From contig NC_087386.1 of NCBI RefSeq assembly GCF_963675165.1, positions 5,214,169 through 5,278,168 of the forward strand: a stretch of DNA of 64,000 nucleotides. Reading direction: 5' to 3'. The stretch comes from Halichondria panicea. Lineage: Eukaryota; Porifera; Demospongiae; Suberitida; Halichondriidae. The notes below the pieces were generated by a model. That model saw only the letters and a program-made list of their open reading frames with translations, searched no databases and was not told where the DNA came from. Position 1 is the first letter of the stretch; each line of letters opens with the position of its first letter. The position numbers and the translations under genes were made by a program. Positions 50,501 through 61,352 of the stretch are shown in pieces.

Positions 50501-50730
50501 ATCGACTCAACCTCACCCCAGCCGACCTCGGTGATGTAACTGATGTCAGAATTCGTTACGGCAATCAAGCTGGAGTGGCCCACGCATTGAGAGTGTGGCA
50601 AAGAGTAAATCCTTCCAGAGCTACCTTCAGGGCCTTGGTGGAAATTGCCATAGGACTGAGAAGAGGAGACACTGCTACAGACATTTGTAAATTCATTGTA
50701 GAGAATACGAATTTAACTGACCAAAACTGA
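41591..50730 (+). CDS. Coiled-coil / Roc-like GTPase / death-domain protein with microexons
   Basis: Probable innate-immune or death-signalling GTPase. Secure exons: 41591-41671 (MAESTALTLNAAS...), 45713-45754, 46149-46356 (coiled coil rich in E/K/Q), 47724-49820, 49866-49928 and 50363-50730; the last five are joined in phase. The large exon has P-loop GPAGTGKT (47798-47821), the DxxGQ-type switch DCGGQPQF (from 48311), a FVGTFLDQ segment at the NKxD position, and a long C-terminal part with winged-helix character resembling COR. The final exon is a death domain (NLLDRLNLTPADLGDV, then LRVWQRVNPSRATFRALVEI). Between exon 1 and 45713 lie several short exons (12, 14, 67, 9 or 34, 12 bases) and seven candidate 3-base exons; their exact chain is unresolved. 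The 600-base hAT-like element lies in the 46357-47723 intron. Confidence 0.8.
42033..42480 (+). mobile_element. Diverged family A MITE in an intron of the GTPase gene
   Basis: Begins ATGCCTCGAAGCGTACC, then a (GT)n tract, 'cttctataggcttctagcc' and 'gagttatggct', in the same order as 38579-38770 but much diverged. It ends near an ATGCGCATGCGCGC palindrome. Confidence 0.6.
42860..42926 (+). other. Candidate 67-base exon of the GTPase-death gene
   Basis: Bounded by CCAATAG and GTAAGC. One frame reads AKQRREALAQRSLHHSLRQV, coiled-coil-like; another reads ESKTTTRGIS. The coding frame depends on which microexons are used upstream (12 bases at 41881-41892; possible 14 bases at 42499-42512). Confidence 0.5.
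43051..43286. mobile_element. Palindromic MITE-like element (about 236 bp)
   Basis: Ends GTTTGCAACCTATTGCCGACTA and inverted counterpart TAGTCGGCAATAGGTTGCAAA. Intronic. Confidence 0.7.
43572..43702. mobile_element. Palindromic element, 'ccgtacggaaggagg' family (131 bp)
   Basis: CCTCCTTCGGTGCAATGG and AGGGCGGCGACGCC are repeated in inverse order at the right end. The upstream text (43390-43560) and this end recur at 51430-51700. Confidence 0.7.
43980..45563 (+). other. Run of seven candidate 3-base microexons
   Basis: Seven sites fit acceptor AG, three bases, donor GTRAGY: 43980-43982 CGT, 44152-44154 AAT, 44342-44344 GAG, 44994-44996 TAT, 45239-45241 AAT, 45345-45347 AAG and 45561-45563 GAA. 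Most have an upstream branch-like CTAAC/CTCAC and a pyrimidine stretch. Between them are a 12-base exon candidate at 44699-44710 (GAA ATA CTG CAG) and a 9- or 34-base one ending at 44483. Three copies share 'acaacag' before and 'gtaagttt/gtgagttt' after the triplet, pointing to duplicated modules. All lie upstream of secure exon 45713-45754, and triplets would keep the frame. Confidence 0.6.
46474..47073. mobile_element. hAT-like non-autonomous element (600 bp)
   Basis: Inverted ends CAGGGGCGTAGCTA and TGGCTACGCCCCTG. Termini of the CAGGGGCG type are common in hAT elements. An 8-base duplication is not evident, and there is no transposase ORF. It lies in an intron of the GTPase-death gene. 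Confidence 0.7.
49967..50132. mobile_element. MITE family B-related element in the GTPase gene
   Basis: Starts around 'gggtataaattttcgcgg' and ends 'aattatacccgttatacggta'. A fragment of the same type lies at 51066-51140. Confidence 0.55.
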
Positions 50731-50837
50731 CTGAAATTAACATTAATTAACGTTTGATACTATTTTGTGTGTCTGTGTAATGTGTACAATGTATGCTTTT
50801 TTCGTCTCTGAAAAGTTGAACTGAGCATGTGCAGCAT

Positions 50838-51052
50838 GAGCTAAAAATTGTATCCCGCTAAGAAAGCTCCCGTGTGCCGTAACTCTGATTGATTTCTTCT
50901 CATATATCGAAATTACATCAACATCCCTCTTTCTTATCGCAAAGAGGAATGCCCTAAGATTCACAATACAACGAACAGCATAAAATTATCCTGTACAATA
51001 TTGCATTACAACAACGACACACCCACATCCGAGATAGGTATCTTTTGCCCAG
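50838..51052 (+). pseudogene. Fragment duplicated from the GTPase exon
   Basis: Matches 49471-49685 of the large GTPase exon with many substitutions and indels that break the frame. It lies directly after the death-domain exon and is not part of a complete second gene. Confidence 0.85.
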
Positions 51053-52010
51053 CCTTTTCATGTGATAAGAAATTCGTGGGTATAAATGTTTGTGGTACGT
51101 GCTTAATCAGCGAAAACCACAAACATAATTATACCCTCGAAATAATTATATCATCCTCCACGCCTCCACGCCCATCTAATCAGTAGATGCACATGATGCT
51201 GAGTTTACACAACTGCGGTTTCACACCCCAAGAATATCTTGGGGTGTCTGCACGAACTTAACTGTTCATTACAAGTTCACCCGACCCAATACGAAGTTGG
51301 GGAGGGCGTGGCTAGACTACAATGGACTTTTGGCATCTATCCGTTAAATAACCAAACGCTGCAGACGAGAAACAACGGTTAGTTCTACTTAGACGGGCGA
51401 GGACGGGGACCAAGCCTATCTACAGTTTTTGTTCTGGAACTCATTATGTGTAAGTGGGTATTAGCAAATAGCGATGAACATCAAAATGGGTGTTGGCCAC
51501 GCCTCTCAGTCAATCTAGCATGTGCAAAATTCACACGTGGTAAAGCTAAGTGGGTGTGATCAATTCACTTGAAATACTGCAATCTGATTGGAGCCGGTGG
51601 AATATTCCACTGGCAGAACAAAACTGCAGATAAACTTGGGTCCCGTTCTCCTTCCGTACAGTCAAGGGCGGCAACACCCATCTAAAATCTACTGACATCT
51701 TTCCCTGCATTTCAATGTGTTATTGAGGGGGGGGGAGGGATCACTAGAGCTATGCTAGAACCCAATGTCAGTGTCCGGGGGGGGTTAATGACCGGATCCA
51801 GTGACCCCCGCATAACTGTAATGCAAATGTAATATATCATATAATTATTATGATATTCTATATAGTCAAAGTACCGCTTCTATATGCACTCGAAAGTGTT
51901 TGATCAAAGCAAAACATGCCGAGAGGCAGCACAACAACATTGTATGGGTAATGTAGTGAATGATTGTGTCTATGCAAACAGCTGTACATGTGTGCGAAGC
52001 ATGGATTGAA
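51053..52010. repeat. Repeat-rich intergenic stretch
   Basis: Contains a family B fragment (51066-51140), a strong hairpin CACCCCAAGAATATCTTGGGGTG at 51222-51244, a copy of the 43.4-43.7-kb repeat (about 51430-51700) and G-rich runs. No gene recognised. Confidence 0.55.
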
Positions 52011-54287
52011 TCAAGTATACAAATAAGTGATGTCTGTAGTGAGGGGGCAGTTGGTGTGTCTTGAATGTGCTCTAATGAGTTTGGCATTGTAGCCAGACCC
52101 ATAGCTTCCCTCGGCCACATTCATCAGCTCATCTCTGCTCACTATGACACGCAGACACAGCTCCTCTAGACTAGCCAGACCTGTAAAGGGAAATATAGGT
52201 GTGCACGAACAATTATAATGACACACACCAACAGTAACCATGCAGCATGTTGGTTGTCCTGTTGAAAGTACAGTGTGAATTGCACTACACAAACCAACTG
52301 AGCAGCACATGCGATTTTATGGTCCCCCTAAAATGGACAGAAGAGACAGTATTGAAGATGAAAGGCACCCCTTGCATGCAATAGTAAGCTATACACAAGC
52401 ATTTTGGCACTGTGTGTACTAAAGAGACTGTGGTGGAATTCAACACTGTACTGCCATGTAGGACAACCAACTTTTAATTGTCTGTGCAAACTTACCAAAG
52501 TGGAGTATTGTGAGGTTGGCTACGTTGTCCCTATGAAACATGTCAGTGATTGGGTACTTGTACACGTTCCCTCCAAAGATAACAAGCTCACAGCTGGTAG
52601 TTTTGTTTGAGTAGACTGCCTTGGCAATGTGCCACGAGCGAGGCTCCACACCAATCTTCAACTACATGCAGAGGGAGATGGTTTGATTAACCCAATTGCA
52701 ATCATAGACAAAAAGTTGCACATATACTGTACACTCACCTTTTTCCAGACTAAGGGATTTGGGTTGTCAAAGTTAAACTCGAGCAGCCAGGTCTCTGGTG
52801 AGATGTGCAGTTTACTACTCTTGCCCCAGAGGAGTACCATCCTCGGCTGCAGGATTTGACCACACATCTTCTGCCACACGTTTTCAGGATCAACTAGAGA
52901 CGTGAGGGTGGAGAACCGGGTGGCTATCGGCCACGGCTCCTCTGGGTCGTCTGGCTTGTATGGACCACTCCATTTCTGGCGTGGGAAATAATTATTATAA
53001 GCAGTAGACTACTTTCAATATGGTGTGTACAAGCTTCTCGTGTTTGTGGCTAACCCCAAAACTATGAAGGACTTCCTAGGATGCCTTACCCTGCTATCAA
53101 AGTCAAATATGTAGCATGTGTTGGAGTACACGAGTGCAGAGCCATTTCCCCCAAACAGGACAGCTCGATGACTGTCAAACTTGGAGAATGCATGAGATCC
53201 TAGCGGATCAGGTCGGAATGCGTCTTTGTCCAATGGGGCCTCCCATTCACCTACAACAGCAAAGACAAACTAATTTGTACAATGCTGCAGGTTAATAATT
53301 TCTGACCTCAGGCATTATTACAAGCACCCATGCTTTTCTTGATACGAAAGCACTCACTGATCTAAACGCATCTTAGATAGGCTAGGGCTACAAAGTGAAA
53401 ATGCACAATCCTAACTCAAGTCATAAATCAAAGTCAATTCACTCACTTGTGTTAATGTCAAACTCCAGGTACTCGCTGGTCCATCCATAGTCACGTTCAA
53501 TTTCGTCCTCCACGTAGGCGAGATACTTGGCCCCTGGGTCCTGAGGTTGCAGGGGATTCCCTACCTTACGACTGGCCCTCCCCACTCCTCCAAACACGCA
53601 CATCCGATCCTTGTGGATGATTACTCCACTCAGGTAACGCTCCCTTGGCTTTACTTCAGGCATCACCTCCACTTTTTCCCACACCCACTCTCTGTCAGGG
53701 GACACTTTGTAAACCTCGTTGTCAAATTGAAAGTATTTTTTAAACCCACTGAACAGGATGATGTTACGTGAGGGGTGATGAACACTAAGGGAGGAGCCAA
53801 GGCCAAGAGTGGGGTACTCTCCGCTGGTCGACTGCCGAAACCACTTGTTTGTGGTGAGGTCTAAAACGTCAAACGGATGATTCTTATCGTTTGAACGAGG
53901 GAGGGAGACAGGGACAGGGACAGGGAGGTTAACATTAATGTCTTCTTTGTCCGAGTCATCATTATCAGAATTGGAGCTGGAGTCACTGTCCTCAACGGGC
54001 TTCAAGATGCGGACGTCTGCAGTATTGCCTCCCCACACATACAGCTTGTTTTCAAAGATTACTCCACAGCCTCCATTCCTCTGATCAATCTCTTCAGTTG
54101 GAACATAGATTGGAACCGTGATCATTGGAGCTACTCGAACTCTCTCCATCCTGACGGTCTTGCAATCTCGCAAGCCACCGAAGCCAGACGTTTCATGCAG
54201 GTCTGTCTGCTTGGATATCCCATGCGAAAATAGCAGACAAGATTCTCGGATTCGTTTGGACTTTCCCTGGGAAGATCCCTCATTCAT
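52011..54287 (-). CDS. Kelch-repeat protein with C-terminal BC-box-like motif (about 524 aa)
   Basis: Likely beta-propeller substrate receptor. Exons in transcript order: 53447-54287, 53090-53250, 52739-52975, 52496-52661 and 52011-52180; phases agree. The start is the first good ATG (54285-54287, MNEGSSQGK); the frame is open upstream to 54395. Kelch-type strands: LYVWGG, MCVFGGVGRA, AVLFGGNGS and ELVIFGGN, each followed by W and aromatic positions. An acidic serine loop (EDSDSSSNSDNDDSDKED) interrupts the first part. The last exon contains SLEELCLRVI, which fits the Elongin-BC box S/T/P-L-x3-C-x3-hydrophobic, as in KLHDC-type CRL2 receptors or SOCS-box proteins. Elongin binding is inferred from that motif only. 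Head-to-head with the CARD gene. Confidence 0.8.
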
Positions 54288-54429
54288 TCTGTGGTGTTTG
54301 TACCTATTAAGCGGTTCAAACCACAAGAATGAAGGAGTGTCGCGGTATAGATTCCTGCATAGGAAAAGTTTTATGCATCTAGATCTAAAGTACATTCTCT
54401 TGATACTGATTAGTTTTGCACTGTAGTCT

Positions 54430-55011
54430 ACATTTGTAGATCTATTAATTATAGAGCCAAAAAATAGTTCTGCTGAAATTCCCAGTCAGGCTGCTTTGGA
54501 GGATGATGACCCCCATCCCAAGACACAAGGCATTTCACACGAACAAGTTCTTTTTGACAGTGGAGACTCATTTAAGAGGTATATGAAGAATCATGTCGAA
54601 ATAGTTATTCAAAAGATGACTGCAAAAAATATTATAAGCAAACGCATGGTAAAAAGGATCGAAGGCAAAGATAAATTGGATTTGCTTTTGGAAATAATGA
54701 AAAAAATGTCTCCGGAGAAGTTTATCGTCTATCTTCAATTGTTGCTGGCCATTTCTAGACAGTCTGAAGAACAGGAAAAGGATGCAAAAAAGGGAGTGGA
54801 AAAATCTTTGCACGTGGACGCAACACTACAAGACGATACGAAGCAACTTATGAGAATAATGAAGGGTTTACTTAAAGCAATGAAACCCACACCTGGCTCA
54901 GAACTACACACTGTAGTTGCTGAGTTTGCTTCGCAAGACAGTAGCCAATCAGCAGTACAACCACCACCCAACCTACCACAGCATTTTCGTCCACCAGGGG
55001 TAGCAATTTGA
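54430..55011 (+). CDS. CARD-like death-fold protein, main exon
   Basis: Open frame to the TGA at 55009-55011. The segment FKRYMKNHVEIVIQKMTAK...LLEIMKKMSPEKFIVYLQLL has the helix pattern and hydrophobic spacing of a CARD; a Lys/Glu helix and a proline-rich tail (PPPNLPQHFRPPGVAI) follow. No in-frame ATG precedes the CARD, so an upstream exon must exist. Acceptor-like AGs at 54437, 54453 and 54466 are candidates, and I could not place the first exon. The 5' end given is approximate. Its neighbours (kelch gene, GTPase-death gene) suit a cell-death or immune context, but CARD assignment is by eye. Confidence 0.6.
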   Translation, partial: TFVDLLIIEPKNSSAEIPSQAALEDDDPHPKTQGISHEQVLFDSGDSFKRYMKNHVEIVIQKMTAKNIISKRMVKRIEGKDKLDLLLEIMKKMSPEKFIVYLQLLLAISRQSEEQEKDAKKGVEKSLHVDATLQDDTKQLMRIMKGLLKAMKPTPGSELHTVVAEFASQDSSQSAVQPPPNLPQHFRPPGVAI

Positions 55012-55410
55012 GCATGATAAGTCTATCTTTGTAGTTCATATCCCAGTTTTGTATATATTTGGTGGCTTTACGTTGGTTTTTTCAAGGCGATTTATGTCTT
55101 GTAGTAGTTTGGATGCCACACTTTTGTTCCTATACAGCCTGTTCAAACCTTGTATGATCTAGAGAAGCAGTTAGTAAAGCTACTTGTAGCAGAAACTGAC
55201 TCGTAGAGCATATACATGTGGATGGCAATCGAAATTTCTCAACTAAGACTACCTCTCCATAACCCAAAAGGCTTTTCCTCACAGTGTGTTTTATGGAGGT
55301 TCCACATTCCAATAATTGTTCAAAACATAATTACATGCCAAAAACACTAATTTTTTTGCAAAATCATGTAACCAATCTCACTCCTAGGGTCTAAATTAAT
55401 GTTATGTGTA

Positions 55411-55465
55411 TAGGTGATGGTAAAGCATGGAGTCACTGACGAGCAGTTGGATCATCCGGTGCTAG
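55411..55465 (+). pseudogene. Relic related to the start of the death-domain exon
   Basis: KHGVTDEQLDHPVLG after an AG and before GTATAA resembles KTGVTDQQLDQEI at 50400. Isolated, with no death domain following. Confidence 0.4.
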
Positions 55466-55604
55466 GTATAATTATGTCAGGAGCACATGCATGAATAGAA
55501 AAGCGTCTTACTATATAATTATATTATACGCGGATTTGATAACTTGAATTTCACTGCCTCATCATTTATTATGACATCACTCCATTAATTATTTTCATGC
55601 ATGC

Positions 55605-55750
55605 ATGTGCATAGCCTCGGCCTGGGATCGAGGCTAGCATGTGCACTGATTACAGCATCAGGAGTTAATTAATGCACTATTAGCCTCGATTCCAGGCCGA
55701 TTAGTTAGTTAGTTTTAGTATTTTAATCGGCCTTGAATCGAGGCTAATGC
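55605..55750. repeat. Perfect-stem hairpin around 'cctcgattccaggccgatta'
   Basis: TTAGCCTCGATTCCAGGCC at 55680-55698 is mirrored by GGCCTTGAATCGAGGCTAA at 55728-55746; related text is at 55614-55634. Probably a short MITE. Confidence 0.65.
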
Positions 55751-55941
55751 ACTATAGGATAGCATATTGATGAAGTGAGATTGTCTGTTAACAAAATAAT
55801 ACTGATCACACAATCATGATATTAAATGTATACCGAGAAGCACCCTAAAATGTTGGATATAAAATGCTAATGTCAGCTAATCTTGTGTTCAAATATCTTG
55901 TACTTATGAAATGCTAATTATAAGTTTCTACAGGTACTGGT

Positions 55942-58151
55942 TCAGTTGTCACTAGCAGTGGTGACTGTGACCGAGGAGAGCAACTCCGCCAGGAAGACAT
56001 CTGGGTTGTTAATAGCAACCAGCAGCCCTGCACGACAAAGCAAAAACATCAAAAACATAATATTTAAAATGAAGTATACTCTTGACAGCATACATGAATG
56101 ATTCCAACAAAAGAGGTATGTCACATGGTTTATGTACAAGTCACATGACTCACCCATGACATCAAGAAACTCTTGGAAGGACTCACAAGATTGCACCTCA
56201 TCTTGGAATTCTGTCAACAGCTGCAGCAACAGATCGAACCATGATTAGAATGGACAGGCCTTTTCCCAATAGAATGGAAGCTATGGAATGTGCTGACACA
56301 GTAATTAGTTTTCCTTATCGGAGTCTGTGTGGGCATTTTTACTATCACTGCCATGTAAAATTGATGATTTTTACAAGGTCACCAAGTTTATAAGGATGCC
56401 AAAAGAAAATTTGAAGCATGCTGTATTAAATGCACTAAGTTTGATGTTCTAAATCAAAACTACACCAGAGTTACATAGCCTGGTCAAGTTCTAATGTAGA
56501 ACTCGTTTAGCTGAGTCAGCGAGTGGCTAGGCTTGAACATGATTGCGATAACCGCAAACACAACAATACTATAGCTAGCTGCTTAAAAGAGTTCCTTCCA
56601 TAAAAAACTGCATGCCTTGAGCTGTGCCACCTTTAATGAATCTCTGAATAATGGTCACGAGAAAAGCACTGAAGAGTAGTTCAAATTTTATCAATGCTGC
56701 ATGTGTAGTATATTCAGTGCTGTTCCTGCTAACATGACTACATCAGACCAGTACTAGTGTAGAGCAAGCTCCAAACATTTTTTTTGGCATCATTATAATT
56801 ATTAGGTAATTGCTACTAAATGAATTTGGTGACCTGGTAAAGATCATCACAGCTGTACCTTGTCGCTAGCTTCCAGCACGGTGCTATCATTGGTCCGGAC
56901 GTGCTCCAGTAGAGCTGTGGGCAGGTCACTACCAGACACTGACAGTGTGGTCTTGAGGACTCAATGTAGACTGTCCACTAGTGAGAACATCATTAGCAGC
57001 GGCTTGTACACCGAGAACTCTGCTGGGGAGGACAAGGAGAGGCTGTGGGGGACGTATGTGGGTGGGGCCATGGATGAATGAGTGTATGTGTGTGTGGGTG
57101 AATAATAAAGCCAGTCACTATAAAATTATCATAGTTTAAAAAATATTTCGAAGATTTGTTGGCTGGCTTAATTAAAGAGTACGGATTAATTAACTACAAT
57201 ATTAATGGGTCTCATCAGATCTAGAGATGTAGTACCATGGACCCACCTCTTGATGAGGGAGGAGCTACTGTTCCTGGCATGGGCTAACACTAACAGTCTC
57301 TTGAGGAGGGTGGTCCGATGCTCCTCCCACTCACTCAACGACTGGATGAACAGTGACACCACCAGCTGGTACTGGGGACTGTCCAACTAGTGGGGGAGGG
57401 TGGCAAAGGTCAAGAGCAAGCCACGTACTATAAAAAGCGTACCATAAAAAGCGTTTTGCCATTAAGAGTAACATACAGTAGAAGGTGCAGCAATAATTAT
57501 TATGGCTATTGTGCATACGCTGACATAATTATTACTATTATAGCAAACAATACTTAGAGTGTAAGGTTGACATTATTTGTAACCACTTGTGTTCATCTCG
57601 TAAGCGGAGGAGACCCAAGTGTCAGGAGCAGCTGCCAGGAAGGTTGCTAGGTTCCTCTCCTCTCTCTGGTAGCAGTGACTCCTGTGCAGGGTGGGAGCAG
57701 AGCAAACTATTAGGTATAAATTGTAAGTCCCCAATAAGAGGGTATAAGAGGGCATTTTGAGCTTAGAATGCACTGAAGAGAATAACGTATTGCTTACTAA
57801 CAAACAAAACTTATCCCACACAAGCCAAATCTTTTTAACGCCTAAAAGAAAGCTAAAAAATGGGCACTGCAGACAATAATTATAATCAAACTTTTGAGAA
57901 GACAGATTAATTCGCTTACACGTTTAGCACACAGATTACATTTAGTTAGTGCTCACAGGTTCATGACGTGTGCTCCAACATGAAGGTAGTAGGGGAGCAG
58001 GTGCATGTTGCTCTGTGGACCACCCCCTCCACTTTCCCCACTGAAGGACTTCTCGTACGCAAACCGGACCAGAAGTAGTCGAATGTCGTGAGCGAGGGTA
58101 TGGAAGGAGGGGTCAAATAGTCCGGTACGCTCTTGTAGGTAGCTGTGGAAC
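55942..58151 (-). pseudogene. Set A: C-terminal exons of a large protein, inactivated
   Basis: Exons in transcript order: 57957-58151, 57597-57681, 57247-57386, 56859-57042, 56154-56220 and 55942-56027; all phases match and encode a C-terminus ending SDN. Landmarks: FHSYLQERTGLFDPSFH, NMHLLPYYLHVGAHVMNL, REERNLATFLAAAPDTW, QYQLVVSLFIQSLSEWEEHR, SVYKPLLMMFSLVDSLH and SCESFQEFLDVMG. Two lesions: the 57597 exon's donor is AT instead of GT, and codon 56961-56963 is TGA where copies B and C have CGA. The text reminds me of the extreme C-terminus of UBR4-type giant E3 ligases, but I cannot confirm this. No upstream exons are seen before 58151. Confidence 0.7.
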
Positions 58152-58315
58152 CTGGATGTGTGTGTGTGGGTGGGATATTACCAGCTGACAGTATTTAGCT
58201 CGACAGAAATAGCTGACAATGTGTCTAGACAGTATAGATGCGTACCAGAGGAGGCGCGAAGCACTTAACCTTTGCTCATTAGGTCTCTAATTGCCGTTGT
58301 GTTAATTGCATGCCA

Positions 58316-58377
58316 GTCTCATGAATTAGCCGCCCTTCCTAAGTGAGAGACCTAGGAAGGGCGGCTGATTCGTGAGA
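58316..58377. repeat. 62-base near-perfect hairpin
   Basis: Arms AGTCTCATGAATTAGCCGCC.. and ..GGCGGCTGATTCGTGAGACT enclose an 11-base loop. Possible MITE core or structured RNA. Confidence 0.75.
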
Positions 58378-58649
58378 CTAACCAACAAGCTGAAAGACAT
58401 CATGCAAGACAGCCTGGAGCAAAGAGCTTGCCATCAATAGAATCATGTCAGGGAACACTCCAAAACAACCATCTATGATTAAAAGAAGTTATATCCAGGA
58501 CCATGCATGTACCACAGCAGAAGAGCCTGAGGCCTCCTTTTACATATACGTATAAAGTGGACCGTACATGCATGCTACATGCAACAAAGGCCAGCTATTG
58601 AGAAGCCTGGCCAAAATCTCATCCGCCCTGTGTTCGACTGTGGGCATGA

Positions 58650-59627
58650 ATATAATGCTCATGATTTATATACAGCATACGAACGATTCAAACAAAATGG
58701 GTATGTCACATGGTTTAGGTACAAGTCACATGACTCACCCATGACATCAAGGAACTCTTGGAAGGACTCATATCACACTAGACAATAACGTTACCTCTTT
58801 AACAGCATAATACGTGTACCACTTTAGGGAATAGTTTACTTTAAGATGGTATGATTATAGCACGAGAACACAATAGACAAAAGAAGGTGAAGACTTTCAT
58901 TAAACTGAATTTTACCAGAAAATATCCTAAAACAAATTCATAATATTAAAGTCATACACACAGAGCTGTATAGCAACAAGCTGCAGCAACAGATCGAACC
59001 ATGATTAGAATAGACAATAACAAATTATTTAACGGCATAATACTTTTACCACTTTAGGGAATAGTTTACTTTAGGATAGTACGATTATATCACGAGGACA
59101 AAAGAAGGTGAAGACATTCGTCTCTATGATAAGAATGTGCTCTAGTACTTTAGTGAAGGGAACCAAACACCGAAAGGCATCAACATCAACAACAAAATCA
59201 GATACCGTATTACTAGAATGTTTTGCGGGTGAACAACCTTTGCGAATGAGCCAAATCAGCAGAAAATTTGACTCTTTGCGATCTAACTATTGCGTTCTGA
59301 CAAGGATACATAATATACACAACGTACTTTTCGGGCCAACTTGTCTAATATTGCATCCATCGAACACTCGATCCAACAAAATATTTATAATACAGATAAT
59401 AATAATAATTATGTTTACATGTGTTTATTAATGGCAGCTGTACCTTGTCGCTAGCTTCCAGCACGGTGCTATCATTGGTCCGCACGTGCTCCAGTAGAGC
59501 TGTGGGCAGGTCACTACCAGACACTGATAGTGTGGTCTTGAGGACTCGATGTAGACTGTCCACTAGTGAGAACATCATTAGCAGCGGCTTGTACACCGAG
59601 AACTCTGCCGGGGAGGACAAGGAGAGG
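58650..59627 (-). pseudogene. Set B: partial duplicate of set A exons
   Basis: 58680-58770 matches the set A region around 56110-56185 (truncated exon). 58981-59020 matches 56220-56255. 59444-59627 matches the 56859-57042 exon, here with CGA instead of the TGA. No other exons follow, so no full gene. Confidence 0.7.
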
Positions 59628-60191
59628 CTGTGGGGGACGAATAATAAGGCTCATAATCCAACAAATTGTTTCATGTGTTGGCTGAAGTACAGATTAGCTT
59701 CAACATAGGATTATCAGGTCAATTATAATTGGGTATAGGTGGCAGGAGTAAAGTGTATCCAATAGAGAGATGTAGTTAACTATCTATATAGGTATGGGTG
59801 TGGTTGTACGGTGTGTGTGTTAATTCCGTGCGTGCACAGTGTGTCTACCTGCAAGCATATATGTACTTAGTGCATAGTTGTGTCCTCTATCTCACACTTG
59901 CATGGTAGTGATGATCAAAGTCCTCCTCACACACTCTGCATGGAAGCTGAGAAGCTCTTTAGAAATTCAACACTTCTAGTTTAGCTTTCTCACCAAGATT
60001 GACAAGCTGCAAATTATAAGCATTTATATATGCAACTACATGTGCACACACCTTTCCAATCTAAAGGTAAAACAATTGTTACCGTGCACACTGAAACTGA
60101 ATTTTGAAGGAATGCATCATAATTATAGATATAGCTACATAGAGTCATATTATATAGTTTTACCAGTCGTGCATGTGCATGCAGAGGTAGT

Positions 60192-60505
60192 TCAATGTCT
60201 CAATGAATTATCTTTTTCGATTTTAGCAGCTACATCATAGCGATCAACAATAGGACTTCTCAGGCATTCACATATGTAAGGCCATGTGACTGGACATTCT
60301 GGATTAGGGACTTCAAAACGCTTGTTTACCATCTTGGTTAGACAGAGTCTAATATCATGGGGGTATTCAGCTTCAATACTTGTCAACTCTGACATATCCA
60401 GTCCAAAAGCCAGTCCTAGATTCAACCAACTAGTGCGAGCAGGCATCAACTTCTCACAAATTGTTTTAAGTCGAATGTCCTTTTTAGTCAACTCCGATGA
60501 TGATC
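60192..60505 (-). CDS. Death-domain exon (C-terminal exon of an unseen gene)
   Basis: Bounded upstream by TTATAG|GATCATC and ending in a stop at 60192-60194. It encodes a death-like fold: WLNLGLAFGLDMSELTSIEA, then IRLCLTKMVNKRFEV and TWPYICECLRSPIV. The pattern SW.NLGLA.GL...L..IE is typical of the C-terminal death domains of invertebrate NLR-like and GTPase-death proteins. I found no upstream exon in the window on the minus strand, so it may be a partial gene or an isolated fragment. Confidence 0.6.
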
Positions 60506-60993
60506 CTATAATTCACACATATTCAGTGTTTAATTTTAAGAATTGTTACAGCAGGATAAATATACATACGAGATTGAACTAATGCATTGCCAAGCTAAAA
60601 GCCTTTTATCCTTATCGTGCTGCATGAACAATCAAAAGTCGTCAATTATAGATTAGTGCTATGAAAACTGTCACATGTGAGGTACCACATTGTCCAAAAC
60701 AGCGGATTGCTTCAAAGCCATGCATCTACATGTAACTCAATCAACGTGCAGCGCACAGTGTACATCATTGCTATAGAGCATGCTAATGCATAGCCTCGAT
60801 TCCAGACCGCAGGGAAAAGCGGTCTGGTAACACTAGCTGTTTACGCATGCGCCAGAATTACCAAGAATCTTGGTAATCGTAAATTGTAGTATATTTATCA
60901 GTATTCTTATTCCGCATTTAGTTGTAAAACATTGATATCTGTTTCATTTATAATGATGTCATTGAAAAAAGAAATCTAGTCCAAGTTAAGTTG

Positions 60994-61290
60994 TAATGGC
61001 TGCTACCTTATCTTCTGCTTTCGGGTACGCGTTATCCTGTGTTGGAAAACCAGGTCTAGTCAAAGACAAGCAGCTGGAGGTGTTGAAGTGTCTGTACGCT
61101 GGTGTTTATGTGGGTACCGTACCGACCCACTATGGCAAGTCCATCTGCTTTCCAGACTATCCCTTTCTTGATTGATGTGAAGCTTGACAGGACCAGTGCA
61201 CCTCTCTCTGAAAGAAGTGTTGTGATGGTGATTTCTCCTCTTATTTCTCTGAGTGAAGCCATCTTCAAAGTGTTGGTGTGTCTGTTTGAC
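60994..61290 (+). pseudogene. Frameshifted N-terminal fragment of a RecQ-like helicase
   Basis: ATG at 60994-60996 opens LVKDKQLEVLKCLYAG, then THYGKSICF (Walker A position; canonical would be TGYGKS), where the frame changes near 61145. The other frame continues with FQTIPFLIDVKLDR and SVVMVISPLISL (motif Ia region). No later helicase motifs. Such multicopy RecQ-like ORFs are common in sponges and cnidarians, often repeat-associated. Confidence 0.65.
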
Positions 61291-61352
61291 GTTCAGTGCC
61301 ATTCTCTCTGGAAGGAAGTATTGTTGTGACATTTACCGAAAATTGGTCACAG

